Below, one piece after another: positions 1 through 7,598 of a stretch of 64,000 nt of DNA (its first letter is position 1; each line of letters starts with the position of its first letter). Location: positions 1 to 64,000 of the forward strand of contig NVUQ01000014.1 in NCBI GenBank assembly GCA_002401955.1, written 5' to 3'. The notes beneath the pieces are model-generated. The model was not told the origin of the DNA, did no database searches, and saw nothing but the letters and a program-made list of their open reading frames with translations. The position numbers and the translations under genes are program-made. Source of the stretch: Flavobacteriales bacterium (GTDB taxonomy: Bacteria; Bacteroidota; Bacteroidia; Flavobacteriales_E; Vicingaceae).

Positions 1-81
1 GAGTGGAATTGGGTTCGCAACTCAAAGTTAATTTGAGATACTTTAATTTGCACTCTCTATTTTTTTTATTTCTCAAATCAT

Positions 82-318
82 TTAGGACGGGATTGGTTTT
101 ATATCTTTTTTATGATTTGATATTTCTTCAACCATCATCTCCTTAAGTTCTGCAATGTCTTTAGTTTGATTTACATTTCGTTCGAGATTACTAAACCATT
201 TTGCTTTACCAATTCCATGTAAAGGGTGAGCATATTTTTTTGTGTAATAGAATTGAAAGCTTCCTAAGAGAAGAATTAAAAATGTAAGGATTATTGATAT
301 GAGAACCTTTAAATTCAT
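82..318 (-). CDS. Small single-pass membrane protein, function unknown
   Basis: A 78-residue protein with one hydrophobic N-terminal segment (about residues 5-25) and a short charged C-terminal tail, so it probably sits in the inner membrane with a soluble tail. I do not recognise the family. Its ATG overlaps the stop of the YiiX-like gene before it by 4 bp (ATGA), so it is the last gene of a four-gene operon read leftward from about 1828. The coupling suggests an envelope role shared with the neighbours. The reading frame is supported by this overlap and by the clean signal-anchor-like start. Confidence 0.6.
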   Translation of the reverse strand: MNLKVLISIILTFLILLLGSFQFYYTKKYAHPLHGIGKAKWFSNLERNVNQTKDIAELKEMMVEEISNHKKDIKPIPS

Positions 319-959
319 TCTTCTTTTACTGTTATTAATTTATCTGAATTAAACATTGCAGCTGGAGAAATAACCTTTTCATCCATAGGAATATTGTCTC
401 CATAACGCTCTTTCATTTTTTGCTTTACAGCTTCATGGGTTAAATCGAAATCTTTTAACTCTTCCAATTTACCAATCTCAATTCCAGTAGCTTCTTTATA
501 TACTTTCCAAACCAATTCAGAACAATATATTTTATCATCAGACCATTCAAAGTAAATGTCATAGTTCTTGCCCATGTACTGTTCTCCAACTTGTCTCATC
601 TTGCTTAGCGTTTCTTTGGTTAAAACATCAGTGGCATTTTTTAGTCTTTTAACAACATAGTGGTCATTCTTACCTCTATCTATCCATACTTTAAGTGGGG
701 TAAGTTTAACTGGCTGAACAGCTTCGTAAACATACCATTTATTGCTGTTATTGTATATTATTCCAACATGACTGTATTTAGAGTTGGTGGCTAATTGTAT
801 GGCTTTGCTTTGTGAGGATTGAGATGTTTGAAAAATGATGTCTCCATTCTGGAACTCAGATGTAGATTCAGATGATATTGAAATTGTCTTTGATTCTGTA
901 TGTTCTCCGCAAGAGCAGAGTATAACAATCGTTGTAAGTGTGAGTAGCAGGTTTTTCAT
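315..959 (-). CDS. YiiX/NlpC-P60-like papain-fold hydrolase, lipoprotein
   Basis: A 214-residue predicted lipoprotein. The signal peptide ends in an LCSC lipobox with Cys17 as the acylated residue. The body resembles the YiiX/YebB (permuted NlpC/P60) family of papain-fold cysteine hydrolases: a GDIIFQTS strand, the SHVGI motif with candidate catalytic His64, a following YEAV glutamate, and YCSELVW with candidate nucleophile Cys146. Members of this family cleave amide or thioester bonds in envelope substrates, but the substrate cannot be read from the sequence. It starts directly where the upstream lipoprotein gene ends and overlaps the next gene by 4 bp, so it lies inside a compact envelope operon. 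Family assignment is fairly secure; the exact activity is inference. Confidence 0.75.
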   Translation of the reverse strand: MKNLLLTLTTIVILCSCGEHTESKTISISSESTSEFQNGDIIFQTSQSSQSKAIQLATNSKYSHVGIIYNNSNKWYVYEAVQPVKLTPLKVWIDRGKNDHYVVKRLKNATDVLTKETLSKMRQVGEQYMGKNYDIYFEWSDDKIYCSELVWKVYKEATGIEIGKLEELKDFDLTHEAVKQKMKERYGDNIPMDEKVISPAAMFNSDKLITVKEE

Positions 960-1553
960 TTAAATTTTCATTCCTTTGATTAAATCCTCATAATCTTCCT
1001 TAGAAGTTGAAGTTACAGTTATAGCCAACGTTTTTTTTAGTGTTGTTATTATATATTGAGTGGTGTAGTTTGAGTAATCACCGAAAATGATATTGTATTT
1101 TAACTTAACCAATTGAGTTGTACCTCCTTTTGAAAACTTAATTTCAATTCTTTTATAACCTACACCTTGTGTTAGCCAATTCTTTTCAAGTTCTTGTTCA
1201 AGCTTACCAGCATATAGTTGGGATATTTTCTTGGTTAACATAACATGCTCACCTTCTTGTATCATTATTTTATTACCAATGTTAGTTGTATCTGTAAATA
1301 CCAAGCTTTTCAACTTATAGGATTTTATTGTTTCATAAAACTGTATCCTACTTTTAACAATAGGCTCTGGTAAGTCTGAGCGCTTAACTTCTTCAATTAA
1401 TTCATCTGGTGAACTTTTAATATATGAATTCGGAATATCCATTTTGGCTTTAGCGAACCTAATTTCTATTGTTTTTAAGTTATAATTAATAGTGTTATCT
1501 TCACCACATCCAGTAGCAATAAAAATGCTTAGTATGAATAGGAAGTTTTTCAT
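960..1553 (-). CDS. Predicted lipoprotein, function unknown
   Basis: A 197-residue protein with a lipoprotein signal peptide (ATGC lipobox, Cys16). The mature part is mixed alpha/beta with many lysines and no motif I recognise; the C-terminal half alternates beta-strand-like stretches, as in small periplasmic or outer-membrane-attached proteins. The gene begins inside the upstream membrane-protein gene (ATGA overlap) and ends exactly where the YiiX-like gene starts, so translation is probably coupled. Co-expression with a cysteine hydrolase lipoprotein suggests the two act together, but that is inference from order only. Confidence 0.6.
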   Translation of the reverse strand: MKNFLFILSIFIATGCGEDNTINYNLKTIEIRFAKAKMDIPNSYIKSSPDELIEEVKRSDLPEPIVKSRIQFYETIKSYKLKSLVFTDTTNIGNKIMIQEGEHVMLTKKISQLYAGKLEQELEKNWLTQGVGYKRIEIKFSKGGTTQLVKLKYNIIFGDYSNYTTQYIITTLKKTLAITVTSTSKEDYEDLIKGMKI

Positions 1554-1828
1554 TTCTTCTTATAATAATCGAGTAAATAAAAAAGTACTAATAAGATTAT
1601 GTTCCCTCCATTTCCTAACAACCAAAATATAGAAAAAGGAATTAAAGAAGCCAATCCACAGCTTAAATCCCCTTCTAATGGGAATAACCATGGTGCTATA
1701 AGAAATAAGATTAAGGCAAGGCTAAATATTATCCATTTATGAATTTTCCATCTTACTAGATTGAAAGATTGTAAGCTGTAAATGATAACCTGTGTAACCC
1801 AGATACTAATAAGGTAAAATCCTTCCAT
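1550..1828 (-). CDS. Small polytopic membrane protein, function unknown
   Basis: A 92-residue very hydrophobic protein with about four predicted membrane helices and a short lysine-rich C-terminus, which suggests an inner-membrane position with the tail in the cytoplasm. It is the first gene of the leftward operon 1828-82 and overlaps the next gene by 4 bp. No family was recognised. No clear TAnnTTTG box is visible right ahead of the ATG on this strand. Confidence 0.55.
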   Translation of the reverse strand: MEGFYLISIWVTQVIIYSLQSFNLVRWKIHKWIIFSLALILFLIAPWLFPLEGDLSCGLASLIPFSIFWLLGNGGNIILLVLFYLLDYYKKK

Positions 1829-1962
1829 CCTCCGAAGATACTGAATCTCTTAATTGATCGAGTTTAAATGGTTATTTTTCTTTTTATAGGTCATATTCTA
1901 TGAGAATTTGGTTACAGAGATATAGTTTTCTTATCTATTTATAGGATTAAAGGATTTATTAA

Positions 1963-1970
1963 TAAGTTTG
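1963..1970 (+). promoter_or_regulatory. -7 promoter box (TAAGTTTG) for the Fic gene
   Basis: TAAGTTTG matches the Bacteroidota TAnnTTTG -7 consensus and ends 5 nt before the Fic ATG at 1976, so the transcript would start at or within a few bases of the ATG. No convincing -33 TTG is visible about 20 nt upstream. Confidence 0.5.
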
Positions 1971-1975
1971 TAACT

Positions 1976-2578
1976 ATGGATACTGGTGAAAAATACAAGG
2001 TTAACCCTAATGAAGGTGAACATGAAGTTTTACCTAATAAGCTTGGATTGACTACTAAACCTGAGGTTGAGAAAGAAGAAGCTAAAGGGTTTATTGATGC
2101 TAATGTTGATTTGACTTTAGGGTTAGAACCAACAGTTAGGTTTGATGCATCTTATATAATGAGTATTCATAAAAAAGCACTTCAACATTTGTATGAGTTT
2201 GCTGGAAAACTAAGAACAGTTAATTTATCTAAAGGAGGATTTATGTTCCCAACAGCACAATTTCTTCCTAATGGAATGCAGGATTTCCAAACCGAAATAC
2301 TCAATCATTTAAAAGATGAGTATTCGAGTAAAGAAGAGTTGATAGAAGCCATTGCTAAAGTTCATGGTGAATTATTATATATTCACCCATTTAGAGAAGG
2401 TAACGGAAGAACAGCCAGATTGTTAGCTAACTTAATGTCTTATAAAGCTGGTTATGAAAGGTTGAAATTTGAGAAATTAGACAATGAAGAAATGTTCAAT
2501 AAATATATTGAAGCAGTTCAGAAAGTCGGATTAAAACAATACCAACCAATGATAGAGATAATTACCTTTATTTTTTGA
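1976..2578 (+). CDS. Fic-domain protein (AMPylator-type toxin, class I)
   Basis: A 200-residue Fic (filamentation induced by cAMP) protein. Such enzymes usually transfer AMP from ATP to a hydroxyl on a target protein. The complete active-site motif HPFREGNGRTAR lies at residues 137-148 with catalytic His137, and the YEFAGKLRTVN and KGGFMFP segments before it match the conserved Fic core and flap. No inhibitory (S/T)xxxE(G/N) helix is present in its own sequence, which places it in class I, where a separate antitoxin supplies the helix. Such a partner is encoded convergently at 2568-2738, overlapping the last 11 bp of this gene. The enzyme looks intact and probably active. The target is unknown; known Fic toxins modify, for example, DNA gyrase and topoisomerase IV. 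Confidence 0.88.
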   Translation: MDTGEKYKVNPNEGEHEVLPNKLGLTTKPEVEKEEAKGFIDANVDLTLGLEPTVRFDASYIMSIHKKALQHLYEFAGKLRTVNLSKGGFMFPTAQFLPNGMQDFQTEILNHLKDEYSSKEELIEAIAKVHGELLYIHPFREGNGRTARLLANLMSYKAGYERLKFEKLDNEEMFNKYIEAVQKVGLKQYQPMIEIITFIF

Positions 2579-2738
2579 GTCTCCTTTTTGCCGAAGAAAC
2601 AGCCATTTTGTAGGCTTCTTCTATAGATAATGAAATTCCTTCTAATTTAAATGAAGCAACAGTTGATTCAGCAATTGACATCAACAAATCATCTTGAGTT
2701 TTAATGCTTCTATTTGTATTAATAACGAACGATTCCAT
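2568..2738 (-). CDS. VbhA-like Fic antitoxin (small, convergent to Fic)
   Basis: A 56-residue protein read from an ATG at 2738 to a TAA at 2568. An amphipathic helical stretch contains SFKLEG at residues 29-34, which fits the (S/T)xxxE(G/N) inhibitory motif that places a glutamate in the ATP site of Fic enzymes, followed by an SLSIEEA helix start typical of VbhA-family antitoxins. Length is close to VbhA (about 60 residues). Its 3' end overlaps that of the Fic gene by 11 bp on the other strand. A perfect -7 box (TATATTTG on the minus strand) ends 5 nt before the ATG. In the described vbhA-vbhT pairs the antitoxin precedes the toxin on the same strand, so this tail-to-tail order is unusual. 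Confidence 0.72.
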   Translation of the reverse strand: MESFVINTNRSIKTQDDLLMSIAESTVASFKLEGISLSIEEAYKMAVSSAKRRLKK

Positions 2739-2743
2739 AATTA

Positions 2744-2751
2744 CAAATATA
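2744..2751 (-). promoter_or_regulatory. -7 promoter box (TATATTTG) for the antitoxin gene
   Basis: On the minus strand TATATTTG is followed by 5 nt and then the antitoxin ATG at 2738. The geometry is the same as for the Fic gene (TAAGTTTG, 5 nt, ATG), so both genes of the pair appear to have their own leaderless promoter. No clear -33 element was found. Confidence 0.5.
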
Positions 2752-2864
2752 CGAATTATTTAGCTAAGATATCTTGTGTGAATAGCACTATTTAAAGCTG
2801 GTTGGGGCTTTTGTTATTCAAGCATTTTGAGCTCAAAAAGTAGTAATAATGATAAGCAGGTTTC

Positions 2865-3692
2865 TCATTTTAATAAAACGTTATCAATGTAGCCTAAAGT
2901 ATCAATATACTCTAAACGAGCTACGTATTTTGATGGTTGTTTAATATCTCCTGGAACTAGATGGAGTTCCATAGGAAATTCAAAACCATATTTATAATCA
3001 TCAAAATTACCATGGTTAACAACATCAATTATTAAATGCTTTTGGATATAACCTTCTTTTTTAAACCCCAAAGAATATCTAAACCCTAATGCTAGCGGAA
3101 TAATAAATCTATTAGTATCGTTAACTGTATAATAGGTTGTATCCTCTTCTAGGATTATAAAAATGACACAATCTTTTACAGTATCGCTATTTTCATCAAT
3201 AACTACACCTGTTATATCTACAGTATAATAATCATCTTTAGAAACGAATTTATTGATTTGTGGAGCTAATTCAATTTGATTAAGATCTGCAATATATTCA
3301 TGACTACCTTTATACCAGTTGTCTCCTAAACTTTTCAATTCATTAAAATTTCTTTTCGTTTTAATTTGTTCAGGATGTATTTTGGAATAAATAATAGTGC
3401 TTATTTTATTTTCAGAGCAATATGGTGCTTGAAAAATAAATGTTTTATCATCATAGTAATATTCTACAAATTCAATTTGATTAAATAACTTAGTATTGAA
3501 TTCAAAATTATTTTTATTTAATAGTATCGATTTTTCAATATTTTCAGTTGGAGGAATAGGAAGTTCGTATTCTTCAAAAAAAGTAACAACTTCTTTAAAA
3601 ATCCCCTTTACAGTATCAAAATCTATTTCACATTTATTAGAATTACAAGAAAGTATAGATAATGTAATTAATATGATGATAAGCTTCCTCAT
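2865..3692 (-). CDS. Lipoprotein with carboxypeptidase-regulatory-like domain
   Basis: A predicted lipoprotein of 275 residues when started at the ATG at 3692; a GTG four codons upstream (3704) would place the start inside the radical SAM gene and is less likely. The signal peptide ends in an LSCN lipobox. The N-terminal two thirds are not recognised. The C-terminal part, with VDITGVVIDENSDTV followed by a GYIQKHL strand, resembles a carboxypeptidase D regulatory-like beta-sandwich, common in Bacteroidota surface proteins. It lies 1 bp after the radical SAM gene, so the two are probably co-transcribed, though no functional link is evident. Confidence 0.6.
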   Translation of the reverse strand: MRKLIIILITLSILSCNSNKCEIDFDTVKGIFKEVVTFFEEYELPIPPTENIEKSILLNKNNFEFNTKLFNQIEFVEYYYDDKTFIFQAPYCSENKISTIIYSKIHPEQIKTKRNFNELKSLGDNWYKGSHEYIADLNQIELAPQINKFVSKDDYYTVDITGVVIDENSDTVKDCVIFIILEEDTTYYTVNDTNRFIIPLALGFRYSLGFKKEGYIQKHLIIDVVNHGNFDDYKYGFEFPMELHLVPGDIKQPSKYVARLEYIDTLGYIDNVLLK

Positions 3693-3693
3693 C

Positions 3694-4584
3694 CTAATAA
3701 CCACTATGCATTTTAGGTCTTAATCCAGCGTTTTCGGGATTATTAATAGCAATTTCAATTTTATCTAAAAAAGCTTGTTTATCTCTGCCTAAAATTCCTT
3801 TAAGAATTAAGTTGTTAGAAGCATGATCGCTTCTAAAAATAGTTTCTTTAAGATCTAAAGTATTTATAAAAGTTTGCATTTCTATAAACAATTCTTGTTG
3901 GCTCAACTCTATAAAATTACCTTTATAACGGTTCTGGAAATGTTCCATCCCTTTATGAGCTGTTAATACCAAAGTAGAAGCATATTTGGGTTGGGTTTCG
4001 TTGAGTACCTTGGCAGAATTAACAGCATGTTGGTGAGTTAATTCCTTACCCCCAACACCATTAATAATCATTACCGAACTGTTCATTCCAACAGCTTTCG
4101 ATTTATTCAATCCCTCAATAGTAGTTTCAAAAGTCTCTCCTTTTTGGATGCATTCTAAAACCTGACTATCGCCAGATTCTATACCAACATACAATAAACT
4201 TAAGCCCGCTTCATACAATTCTTTTAATTCGGCATCAGATTTCCTAGCCAAATTACTGGGCGATGCATAAGTAGAAATTCGTTGTAGCTTCGGAAAGGTA
4301 TTTTTAAGCTTTGTTAATATTCTTAACAATCTATCAGTAGATAAAACCAAAGGATCACCATCAGCTAAAAATATCCTTCTTATTTGACTAGCATAAGGGA
4401 TAAAAGTATCAATTTCACTAAAAACTTCTTCCTCTTTACGAGCCTTAAAATGTTTAGAAGTATACATCTCACAAAACGAACATTTGTTCCAACTACAACC
4501 TAAGGTAATTTGTAGTATTAACGACCGACCTTCACTAGGTGGTCTAAACAATGGCTCGTTGTATTGTATTGGAAAGTTGTTCAT
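3694..4584 (-). CDS. Radical SAM protein
   Basis: A 296-residue radical SAM enzyme. The cluster-binding cysteines are in TLGCSWNKCSFCEMY: Cys30, Cys35 and Cys38, spaced C-x4-C-x2-C rather than the commonest C-x3-C-x2-C. The GDPLVLSTDRL segment and the GIESGDSQVLECI segment match the SAM-binding and GxE-type motifs of HemN/Elp3/MiaB-like radical SAM domains. No cobalamin-binding or TRAM domain is attached, so the substrate is unknown. A lipoprotein gene follows after 1 bp. A weak TATTTTTA box lies 4 nt before the ATG (4589-4596). Confidence 0.8.
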   Translation of the reverse strand: MNNFPIQYNEPLFRPPSEGRSLILQITLGCSWNKCSFCEMYTSKHFKARKEEEVFSEIDTFIPYASQIRRIFLADGDPLVLSTDRLLRILTKLKNTFPKLQRISTYASPSNLARKSDAELKELYEAGLSLLYVGIESGDSQVLECIQKGETFETTIEGLNKSKAVGMNSSVMIINGVGGKELTHQHAVNSAKVLNETQPKYASTLVLTAHKGMEHFQNRYKGNFIELSQQELFIEMQTFINTLDLKETIFRSDHASNNLILKGILGRDKQAFLDKIEIAINNPENAGLRPKMHSGY

Positions 4585-4787
4585 TTTTTAAAAATAAAGA
4601 AAATACTCCTTCCGTGGGTAGTTGGGGGGCTAGAAAAACAACAAAATACTTTGTTAGGTGTTTTTTATTCAAATTGAACTCAAAATCATTGTCAAGTTCG
4701 AGTGTCACGAATTTGTTACTCGATACATTAATTTATCAAGGAATAGTAGAACTGACATTTTTTATATTAAGAATGATGGATTAATAC

Positions 4788-4817
4788 AATTTAACAGAAT
4801 TTAACACAATTTAACTT
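4788..4817. repeat. Three 10-bp phased direct repeats upstream of the DUF5916 promoter
   Basis: AATTTAAC occurs three times at exactly 10-bp intervals (starts 4788, 4798 and 4808), the last copy running into the -33 TTG of the promoter at 4816. Repeats on one face of the helix directly upstream of a promoter are the arrangement expected of an activator binding site. Function is inference. Confidence 0.5.
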
Positions 4818-4846
4818 GAAAAAAACGAGTGGAGTTAATATATTTG
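4816..4846 (+). promoter_or_regulatory. Promoter of the DUF5916 gene
   Basis: TTG at 4816-4818 and TATATTTG at 4839-4846 with 20 nt between them match the -33/-7 consensus of the Bacteroidota primary sigma factor. Transcription would start around 4850-4853, giving a leader of about 11-14 nt before the ATG at 4864. Confidence 0.7.
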
Positions 4847-4863
4847 CAGCCAAATTCAGATAG

Positions 4864-7341
4864 ATGAAACAAATCGGTTTAATCCTATTATTATTTATTA
4901 CGTATTTTTCTTTTGGACAGGAAGAAAATACAGCTGTTGTTCAAAAATCTATAAAAGCTATAAGAGTAGAAATACCACCTATAATGGATGGTGTTTTAGA
5001 TGATGCTGTTTGGAATAAGGCACCAATAGCAACAGATTTTATACAAGCCCAACCATATCCTGGAGAAAAAGCATCACAAAAAACAGAAGTTAGAGTGTTA
5101 TACGATAATACGGCAATTTACATTGGAGCAACATTGTATGATGTTTCTAGAGATAGCATCATAAGTCAGTATAGCCAAAGAGATAGAGAAGATAATACAG
5201 ATCTTTTTGCAATTTCATTCGATACTTATGATGATGATCAGAGTGGTTATGGTTTTGTAGTTCATCCTACAGGTGTTCAAATGGATGCCCGTTATTCTCA
5301 GGATCAAGGACAGGATTTATCGTGGAATGCTGTTTGGATTAGTAAAGTAACCATAGATGATAATGGTTGGTACGTAGAAATGAAAATACCTTATTCAGCC
5401 ATTCGTTTTCCGGATAATGAAGTGCAAAAATGGGGAGTTAATTTTTCTAGAAAAATAAGAAGACATAGAGAGTTTAGTCATTGGAATAAGGTAGATCCAA
5501 AAGTAAATGGATATATTAATCAATTTGGAAATTTAACAGGGATTAAAAACATAGAATCACCTGTGCGTTTAATGTTTTTGCCTTATATCTCAACTTATTT
5601 AGAGCATTATCCACACAATATTGAAGGAACAAGTAATTATTCATATTCTATTAATGGCGGAATGGATGTGAAATATGGAATAAATGATGCTTTTACATTA
5701 GATATGACCTTGATTCCAGATTTCGGTCAAGTACAATCAGATAACCAAGTATTAAACCTTTCTCCTTTTGAAGTACGATTTAATGAAAATAGGCCTTTTT
5801 TTACTGAAGGAACAGAACTTTTTAATAAAGGAGGTTTGTTTTATTCTAGAAGATTGGGAGCTAGTCCGATAGATTATTCAGCTGCAGATAATAATTTAGG
5901 AGTTAATGAAGAGTTAATTGAGAACCCCGCAGAAAGCCAGTTGATTAATGCAACAAAAATTTCTGGACGAACAAAAGGAGGCCTAGGAATTGGTGTTTTT
6001 AATGGAGTTACCAAAAACATGTTTGCAACAATTAAAGATAATGTTACTGGAGAAACCAGAGAAGTGTTAACAGACCCTTTAACTAATTATAATGTGTTAG
6101 TATTAGATCAAAATTTAAAAAATAATTCTTACGCGACATTAATTAATACAAATGTTACTAGAAGTGGAAGTTTTTACGATGCCAATGTTACCAGAGGGAT
6201 GTTTAAGTTAAATGATAAAAAGAATGTGTTTTCTGTTGAAGCCGGAGGAACACTCTCTCAATTGTATTTTACCGATTCTCTAAGTTTGGGTCATACAGCA
6301 AATTTTGAGTTTAATAAAGAGGGAGGTAATTTAAACTACGGGTTTTCATATTTTGAAGAAAGTGATACTTACGATCCCAATGATTTAGGATTTTTATACA
6401 ATAATAATAGTAGAGGAGGAAATATTACTGTTGGATATAATGTTTATAAACCTTTTTGGAAGTTTTTGAAATTATGGTCGGATTTAGATATTGATTATGA
6501 AAGGCTTTATAACCCTGATAAGTTTACAACTTTAGGTATTTCTGCTGAAGTAGTAGTTAATTTTAGAAATTTTTTAACAGTCGGTTTAAATTATAGAATT
6601 GACCCAATAAAGATTTATGATTATTTTGAGCCACGTGTTTGGGGTAGATTTCAAACCATACAAACAAGTAATAATTTAGGAGGTTTTATTTCTAGTGATT
6701 ACAGAAAAACTATAGCAATAGATGTGAGGGCAGGACTTCGAAAGTTTAATATTGATAACCGGTATAATGCACGATTTGAAGTAGCCCCAAGAATTCGTTT
6801 TAGTGATAAATTTTCTATGAAATATGTATTGTCTTTAAACTATAAGATTAATGATGAAAGAGCTGCAATTACTTCTTCTGGTGAAGGAACAATTATTAGT
6901 GATGATATTATTTTTGGAAAGCGTGATCAAACAACCTATACCAATGTTTTATCTGCCAGTTATATCTTTACCAATAGAATGGGCTTAACTTTACGAGCAA
7001 GACATTATAGATCTTTTGTAACATACAAGACATTTCATGTTTTAGATGAGGATGGTTATCTAACCCCTTCAACCTACACTGGATTAGATGCTGATGATGA
7101 ATCGCTTCATAATACTAATTTTAATGCCTTTAGTATTGATATGGCTTACCGTTGGGTGTTTACACCTGGCAGCGAATTGAGTTTGGTTTTTAAAAGTAAT
7201 TTAACTGCTTTCGATAGTGATGTAGCTTCATCTTACACGGATAATTTTCAAAACACCATAGAATCTCCACAAACAAAAAGTATCTCTTTAAAAGTATTGT
7301 ATTACATCGATTACCTTTCGCTTAAGAAGAAGAAGAAATAA
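4864..7341 (+). CDS. DUF5916 outer-membrane protein with CBM9-like domain
   Basis: An 825-residue protein of the DUF5916 family. It has a signal peptide (residues 1-19, ending SFGQ), an N-terminal carbohydrate-binding family 9-like domain at about residues 30-230 (DGVLDDAVWNKAP start, VRVLYDNTAIYIGA core) and a long C-terminal region of alternating strands with aromatic residues that looks like an outer-membrane beta-barrel. Such proteins are widespread in Bacteroidota and no enzymatic function is established; a surface binding or import role is plausible. The gene stands alone, with a good promoter and phased direct repeats upstream and a palindromic repeat downstream. The very C-terminus is a run of lysines. 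Confidence 0.8.
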   Translation: MKQIGLILLLFITYFSFGQEENTAVVQKSIKAIRVEIPPIMDGVLDDAVWNKAPIATDFIQAQPYPGEKASQKTEVRVLYDNTAIYIGATLYDVSRDSIISQYSQRDREDNTDLFAISFDTYDDDQSGYGFVVHPTGVQMDARYSQDQGQDLSWNAVWISKVTIDDNGWYVEMKIPYSAIRFPDNEVQKWGVNFSRKIRRHREFSHWNKVDPKVNGYINQFGNLTGIKNIESPVRLMFLPYISTYLEHYPHNIEGTSNYSYSINGGMDVKYGINDAFTLDMTLIPDFGQVQSDNQVLNLSPFEVRFNENRPFFTEGTELFNKGGLFYSRRLGASPIDYSAADNNLGVNEELIENPAESQLINATKISGRTKGGLGIGVFNGVTKNMFATIKDNVTGETREVLTDPLTNYNVLVLDQNLKNNSYATLINTNVTRSGSFYDANVTRGMFKLNDKKNVFSVEAGGTLSQLYFTDSLSLGHTANFEFNKEGGNLNYGFSYFEESDTYDPNDLGFLYNNNSRGGNITVGYNVYKPFWKFLKLWSDLDIDYERLYNPDKFTTLGISAEVVVNFRNFLTVGLNYRIDPIKIYDYFEPRVWGRFQTIQTSNNLGGFISSDYRKTIAIDVRAGLRKFNIDNRYNARFEVAPRIRFSDKFSMKYVLSLNYKINDERAAITSSGEGTIISDDIIFGKRDQTTYTNVLSASYIFTNRMGLTLRARHYRSFVTYKTFHVLDEDGYLTPSTYTGLDADDESLHNTNFNAFSIDMAYRWVFTPGSELSLVFKSNLTAFDSDVASSYTDNFQNTIESPQTKSISLKVLYYIDYLSLKKKKK

Positions 7342-7352
7342 ATCAGAAATTA

Positions 7353-7379
7353 CGTCATTGCGAGGTACGAAGCAATCTC
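7353..7379. repeat. Palindromic intergenic repeat, single arm
   Basis: A 27-bp arm beginning CGTCATTGCGAGGTACGA, 12 bp after the DUF5916 stop. It is identical in 26 of 27 positions to the reverse complement of 29301-29327, and related to arms at 29253 and 37437. Here the second arm is missing. Confidence 0.75.
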
Positions 7380-7407
7380 TTTTTTTATTGATTAGTAAAA
7401 TTTATTT

Positions 7408-7480
7408 GGGCGTTGTAACGGGCTAATCACTATATCTTTTTAGAAAATAAAAAGGATGTCGTTTATATCCATTAGATAAA
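7408..7480. repeat. Structured intergenic element, possible dispersed repeat
   Basis: The segment starts GGGCGTTGTAACGGGC and contains a hairpin around ATCTTTTT / AAAAAGGAT. It resembles, from memory, an intergenic repeat common in Bacteroidota genomes. Only one copy is in this window, so the repeat status is not shown here. The rest of 7342-7598 shows no open frame of note. Confidence 0.3.
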
Positions 7481-7585
7481 ATCGGTTAAAAGCCTGTTAA
7501 TAATAAATTATCTGCCTGATTGCTAGTTGTTTAATGTGCGTTGAGAATTAATTCAGTATTAATTTTAGAATATTTTTATTGCGAG

Positions 7586-7593
7586 TATATTTG
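7586..7593 (+). promoter_or_regulatory. -7 promoter box (TATATTTG) for the DUF3800 gene
   Basis: TATATTTG ends 5 nt before the ATG at 7599, which implies a leaderless or nearly leaderless transcript. The -33 region at the right distance reads TTTT rather than TTG. Confidence 0.5.
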
Positions 7594-7598
7594 TACGT

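Noticed and set aside
1-36. End of a gene at the left edge (a plus-strand frame ending at 36, EWNWVRNSKLI)
   Set aside because: Only 11 residues, too short to support any call; other frames are also open at the edge.
4551-4784. A 77-codon plus-strand frame across the radical SAM start
   Set aside because: It overlaps the radical SAM gene and the intergenic region, has no recognisable domain, and precedes the DUF5916 promoter.
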